64,000 nucleotides of DNA. Source: Thalassomonas viridans (GTDB taxonomy: Bacteria > Pseudomonadota > Gammaproteobacteria > Enterobacterales > Alteromonadaceae). Location: the NCBI RefSeq assembly GCF_000948985.2, contig NZ_CP059733.1:3286001-3350000 (forward strand), read 5' to 3'. Shown piece by piece: positions 60,802 through 64,000 of this stretch. Within the stretch, counting starts at the first letter, position 1; each line of letters begins with the position of its first letter. Both the position numbers and the translations under genes were made by a program. Below the pieces are notes generated by a model. The model was not told the origin of the DNA. It made no database searches and saw only the letters and a program-made list of their open reading frames with translations.

Positions 60802-61200
60802 TTAAGATAAGATCATCACTTTTACCTGACACGGGCTTAACGTCATGCCCGGAACATTCAGCGCCATACCGTTCTGACCTGTGGGCGATAACATCTTGGT
60901 TGCCGGCATCACAGACTTAAATACCTTAACGCTGCCGAACAAATGGCGCACCGGTCCTATGATCATGTTCGACACTACCCCCATGGCTATGCCCGCTTCA
61001 TCACCGTTGGACAGCGGCACCGTCGTCATCAGGTTATGATCCGGCATCGCCACGGTAAACATGTTGAAAATATTGGGGATTGCCGTCGACGTCATGCCGA
61101 TATTGGGATACGGGATCGGCACAACGGCGGGACCGACTATGGTTTTACATACATCGGGAAAACCGAGATCTATAGCCATCATCTGGGTATTGGCAAACAT
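60802..61200 (-). CDS. PAAR-like DUF4150 protein (type VI secretion spike tip)
   Basis: 132 aa. MFANTQMMAIDLGFPDVCKT and VVPIPYPNIGMTSTAIPNI match the DUF4150/PAAR-like opening (xxxDxCxTPxGPxPVPYPN). LSNGDEAGIAMGVVSNMIIGPVRHLFGSVKVFKSVMPATKML also fits. These cap the VgrG spike of type VI secretion systems. No nuclease or toxin domain is fused to it; the 132 residues end with the conserved region. It lies downstream of the DUF3540 gene in the same orientation. Confidence 0.82.
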   Translation of the reverse strand: MFANTQMMAIDLGFPDVCKTIVGPAVVPIPYPNIGMTSTAIPNIFNMFTVAMPDHNLMTTVPLSNGDEAGIAMGVVSNMIIGPVRHLFGSVKVFKSVMPATKMLSPTGQNGMALNVPGMTLSPCQVKVMILS

Positions 61201-61236
61201 TCCGGGCTCCTTTTACTGTTTCTGTTTGTGTGGCAT

Positions 61237-61755
61237 TTAGCCCATATTGATGCGTTCGCCATCGATGCGGACATCTTTTTCTGCGGTGATCACCTGGTGT
61301 TTGGCGCTTTGTTTCAGCAGCCCCTTGGCGGTCAGCGACAACTGCCCCAGCTGCTGGATCATATGTTCGGCATGCAGCACCATGGAACTTGTCGCCGACA
61401 TCACATAATCTTTTCCCGTCAGCGCCAGTTTGTTCAGGGAAATAAGTTCCAGCTGCTCAAAAGCGGTAAAACGCAGCCTGGGCGCAATCCAGTGCACTTT
61501 TTTAGGCGTCTCCAGCACCAGCTCCTGATGGTTATGGCTGCGGGAGAGGATTTGTATCAGGTAATAACAGCCTTCAACCTGGGTAAAACACACCTTGTCG
61601 CCAAGCTCAGGCTTTACCAGCAGGCTGATGGCACAGCTTGCATAAAATTCCCCGTCCAGCTGCCAATGCTGCTTTTCTTTATCATAACCTGTGATCTCCC
61701 CGGTAAAAACGGCGTTTAACTGAGGTTCTACAGCCAGTTTTAATTTTGCATTCAT
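61237..61755 (-). CDS. DUF3540-family protein (type VI secretion cargo-linked)
   Basis: 172 aa. FTGEITGYDKEKQHWQLDGEFYASCAISLLVKPELGDKV, then FTAFEQLELISLNKLALTGKDYVMSATSSMVLHAEHMIQQLGQLSLTAKG, with the beta-helix-like repetitive tail, match DUF3540 as found next to VgrG, DUF2169 and pentapeptide-repeat genes. Start ATG 61755 overlaps the pentapeptide gene's stop (ATGA), so translation is coupled. Probably an adaptor or chaperone for effector loading. Confidence 0.82.
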   Translation of the reverse strand: MNAKLKLAVEPQLNAVFTGEITGYDKEKQHWQLDGEFYASCAISLLVKPELGDKVCFTQVEGCYYLIQILSRSHNHQELVLETPKKVHWIAPRLRFTAFEQLELISLNKLALTGKDYVMSATSSMVLHAEHMIQQLGQLSLTAKGLLKQSAKHQVITAEKDVRIDGERINMG

Positions 61756-62819
61756 GGGGTCACTCCTGATGCGGTAAGTTTTTCGTCCATAGCCTCTTGT
61801 TCCTTGTCTGTGGTCAGCAGCTGAGTCTTGTCGGCGCCTTTATAATTGCAGTCGCTTTCTTTAACCGCATGGAAGTTGGTGCGTAAAAAAGTCGCTTCGC
61901 TGAAATTACATTTGCTCAACGCGGCATAACTGAAATTGGCATAGCTTAAGTCACAGCCGCTGAAATCAAGACCTGTGCCTTTGCTGCCCTTGAACCAGCC
62001 CATAGTGAGCGGACAAGAAGCAAAATTGCAGTTTTCAATTTCCGCTTGCTGGAAGTTGGCGCTGGACAGGTCTGCCTGCTCAAAGATACAAGCGCTAAGC
62101 TTGCTTTCAATAAACAGCGCCTGGTTCAGGATAGCACCGCTGAAATCCGTCCCGGTTAACACGCATTTAGAGAAATTGGACGCCTGCAAATCGGCTTTGG
62201 CCAGTTTAGTGCCCACCAGTAAACTGTCATTGCAGGTACACTGCTTAAACACGGTTGCCGTCAGATCCTGGCCGCTGAGATCACAGCCCAACAGCAGCGC
62301 CTGGGTAAAGGCGCATTGCGTCAGGACAATGGTTTTAAAGTCGGTATTGTTCCAGACAATGTTGGTAAAAATACAGCCGCTGTAACTTGCCTTGCCCGCT
62401 TCAATATCCGTCAGGGTTACCGTATTGAACTGGCACTGGTTGAACTTCGCCCCGGTAAAATTGCACTGGTTCAGGGTGCAGGACTCTACCTTGATTTGCT
62501 GCCAGCTGCCGCCGCTGAAATCACATTCGCTTAGCATCGCCATTTCACAGTGGCTCTGCCAGAGGGCGTCTTTAAAGTCGCATTGGATAAAGTTGGCCTG
62601 GTTCAATAAACAGTCGGCCACCCTGGCCTGGCTAAAGTTGCACTGGGTGAAAACAGCCCGGCTTAGCTGGCAGGACTCCAGGCTGACACCGGTAAAATTG
62701 CAATTGATAAAGATCGCCCCCGTCAGATCCTGTTGCTGCAAAACCTCCCCTGACAAATCCAGCCCCATCACCGGCTGGCAGCTGGCTAATTTTTCCCGGA
62801 TAGTGTCTATTTTGCTCAT
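61752..62819 (-). CDS. Pentapeptide-repeat protein
   Basis: 355 aa with about 50 pentapeptide-type repeats of the A(D/N)LxX or xFxxC form (SGEVLQQQDLTGAIFINCNF, QANFIQCDFKDALW, CDLSGQDLTATVF). They extend from about residue 18 to 330 and form a quadrilateral beta-helix. Cys is unusually frequent (NF-x-x-C pattern). In type VI loci such proteins sit with DUF2169, DUF3540 and PAAR genes. Short N-terminal helix (SKIDTIREKLASCQP) and C-terminal acidic tail. Minus-strand operon with the 62857 gene upstream, 37 bases apart. Confidence 0.85.
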   Translation of the reverse strand: MSKIDTIREKLASCQPVMGLDLSGEVLQQQDLTGAIFINCNFTGVSLESCQLSRAVFTQCNFSQARVADCLLNQANFIQCDFKDALWQSHCEMAMLSECDFSGGSWQQIKVESCTLNQCNFTGAKFNQCQFNTVTLTDIEAGKASYSGCIFTNIVWNNTDFKTIVLTQCAFTQALLLGCDLSGQDLTATVFKQCTCNDSLLVGTKLAKADLQASNFSKCVLTGTDFSGAILNQALFIESKLSACIFEQADLSSANFQQAEIENCNFASCPLTMGWFKGSKGTGLDFSGCDLSYANFSYAALSKCNFSEATFLRTNFHAVKESDCNYKGADKTQLLTTDKEQEAMDEKLTASGVTP

Positions 62820-62856
62820 TTACCCTCCTTGGGCATGTACGCGCTTTTATTAAAGA

Positions 62857-64000
62857 CTATTTAATTGAAGGCACCGGCCTTTGTTTAAAGTCCCGGGTTT
62901 GGCAATCGTTAAACACGGCTTCGCTGAGATCGGTATTAACGATTTCCCCCTGGCGCAAATCCACGCGGTTAAACAAACACTTACGCAGGGCTGTTTCGTT
63001 GATCAATATGCCCCGGCAATCGCTTTCATCGAACCTGGCCCGGGTCATAATGCAGTTGTCCAGCAAGACCTCGTTAAACAGGCCGCCACTGAGATCGCTT
63101 TCGCCGAAGTCACAATTTTTAAACACCGAACCGCGAAAATCCGAGCCGGTTAAGTTCAGTGAGCGAAAACCACAGCCAAGCCATTTGCCGCCGGAAATGT
63201 CCGCCCCGGAAAAATCCGCCACGCTGCTGAACTGGACTTTTTCGGCATGTACCCCGCAAAGGTTAATGCCTTTGGCACTGCCTTCAACCATCAGGGTCTT
63301 GTTAAATACCACCTGTTGCCAGTCTGTGTCGGTCATGGCCGGTTGTAGAAAGATGCAGCTGTTGATATTTGCCTGCCGCCAGTTGCAGTGATCCAGTTTG
63401 GCCTGGACAAAGTGCCCTCTTTCACAACTAACTCTCGGCAAGCTGCTAAACCTCAAATCGGTTTCGCTTGCCTGGATGCGGTTTAAAACCGCGTCGCTAA
63501 AATCGCTATGGGTCAGTTTGCTGCCGGTAAGGTTGGCCTGGGTTAAATCGGCGTTATTGAAAAGCGCTTTTTTTCCCTGCACCAGCGAGAGATTGGCCTT
63601 AAATAGTGAACCGGCACTGAATATGGCTTTATCGACAAGCGCCCCGGTTAAAACCGCGCCGTCCAGGCGGCATTCGCTGAAATCACAACCGGTTAAGTTT
63701 GCCTGCTCCAGCATTACGTCCCGCAGATCCAAACCGCTAAAATCAATACCAGACAAATCGGCACCGGCAAGATCCCTACCTGCCAGTGATGTACCCGATT
63801 GCAGCAGTTCCATCACCCAGGCGCGCATTTTTGCCGGCCCGTCAGGCGGCAAAGGAACAGGCAAAACCGTTACCTGTGGCGAGTTTTGTCTGGCCTGTCT
63901 GTCCTTACCTGCCATCAGCGTCGCCGCCTGCTGAATATGGTCTGTCTGTGGAAAATCACAAGGCAGTAAGCCTGCCCAGCCCGGCTTTTGCTGTTTGGCC
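62857..64000 (-). CDS. Pentapeptide-repeat protein, 5' end beyond window
   Basis: At least 380 codons. The visible ATG at 63915 is internal. The frame stays open to the window edge (63999), reading QQKPGWAGLLPCDFPQTDHIQQAATL ahead of it. That upstream part resembles the proline/tryptophan-rich end of DUF2169-type domains, which are often fused to pentapeptide repeats in type VI loci. Repeats cover most of the rest (ADLSGIDFSGLDLRDVMLEQANLTGCDF, SGADISGGKWLGCGF, ESDLSGGLFNEVLLDNC). The repeat phase is the same as in the 61752 protein, so the two are diverged duplicates. Confidence 0.85.
   Translation of the reverse strand, partial: AKQQKPGWAGLLPCDFPQTDHIQQAATLMAGKDRQARQNSPQVTVLPVPLPPDGPAKMRAWVMELLQSGTSLAGRDLAGADLSGIDFSGLDLRDVMLEQANLTGCDFSECRLDGAVLTGALVDKAIFSAGSLFKANLSLVQGKKALFNNADLTQANLTGSKLTHSDFSDAVLNRIQASETDLRFSSLPRVSCERGHFVQAKLDHCNWRQANINSCIFLQPAMTDTDWQQVVFNKTLMVEGSAKGINLCGVHAEKVQFSSVADFSGADISGGKWLGCGFRSLNLTGSDFRGSVFKNCDFGESDLSGGLFNEVLLDNCIMTRARFDESDCRGILINETALRKCLFNRVDLRQGEIVNTDLSEAVFNDCQTRDFKQRPVPSIK

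Overview
The window looks like chromosomal DNA of a heterotrophic marine gammaproteobacterium, probably of the Colwelliaceae/Alteromonadales type (Thalassomonas- or Colwellia-like). This is inferred from protein style (PilZ, DUF4331, HupE, UspE, RidA, HtrA and type VI secretion cargo families) and moderate base composition; no rRNA or marker gene fixes the taxon. I saw no rRNA, tRNA, CRISPR array or complete insertion sequence.

Layout. 1-3000: a frameshifted secreted-protein gene at the left edge and a double-PilZ protein. 3455-8434: a VWA lipoprotein followed by two successive ECF sigma factor/membrane regulator pairs separated by a terminator. 8588-13031: an envelope block (DUF4331 protein, Ig-like lipoprotein, secreted TPR-like protein, HupE/UreJ membrane protein), then a histidine-kinase scrap. 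13435-20126: a compact run resembling a small-molecule pathway: a dehydroquinase/shikimate-dehydrogenase-like fusion whose first half lacks the Schiff-base lysine, a two-domain protein of a small repeated family, an acyl-CoA-dehydrogenase-like flavoenzyme, a 162-bp palindromic MITE-like element, a multi-TM/low-molecular-weight phosphatase fusion and a luciferase-like monooxygenase. 20301-28223: a giant multicopper-oxidase-like lipoprotein and a secreted beta-propeller.

28229-33613 is a tightly overlapped operon of three glycosyltransferase-like proteins, two ATP-grasp ligases and a sulfotransferase-like protein, probably making a modified glycan or glycopeptide-like product. 33698-43162 is an accessory zone: FosA-like enzyme, gamma-glutamylcyclotransferase, cupin, a GNAT gene broken by one stop codon, three more glycosyltransferases, two PhyH-type dioxygenases, two single-domain relatives of the 15094 family, RidA and a possible methyltransferase. 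43358-51488 holds a ChbG/YdjC deacetylase, an operon of two SCO proteins with a cytochrome c/periplasmic-binding-protein fusion, a TauD-like dioxygenase plus methyltransferase, a solitary iron-type binding protein and an ABC transmembrane protein with no ATPase.

51814-56270 is housekeeping-like (HtrA protease, UspE, 5'-nucleotidase). 56321-58381 is a small mobile-DNA scar: a collapsed parDE module, an intact tyrosine recombinase and several strong palindromes on both sides of it. About 800 bases of mostly non-coding DNA follow. 59002-64000 holds an AhpD-like protein, two unassigned proteins and the start of a type VI secretion cargo cluster on the minus strand (PAAR-like DUF4150, DUF3540 and two pentapeptide-repeat proteins, the last running off the right edge).

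CDS coordinates include the stop codon. Starts were moved downstream of the longest frame wherever a clear ribosome-binding site or an ATGA-type overlap supports it.
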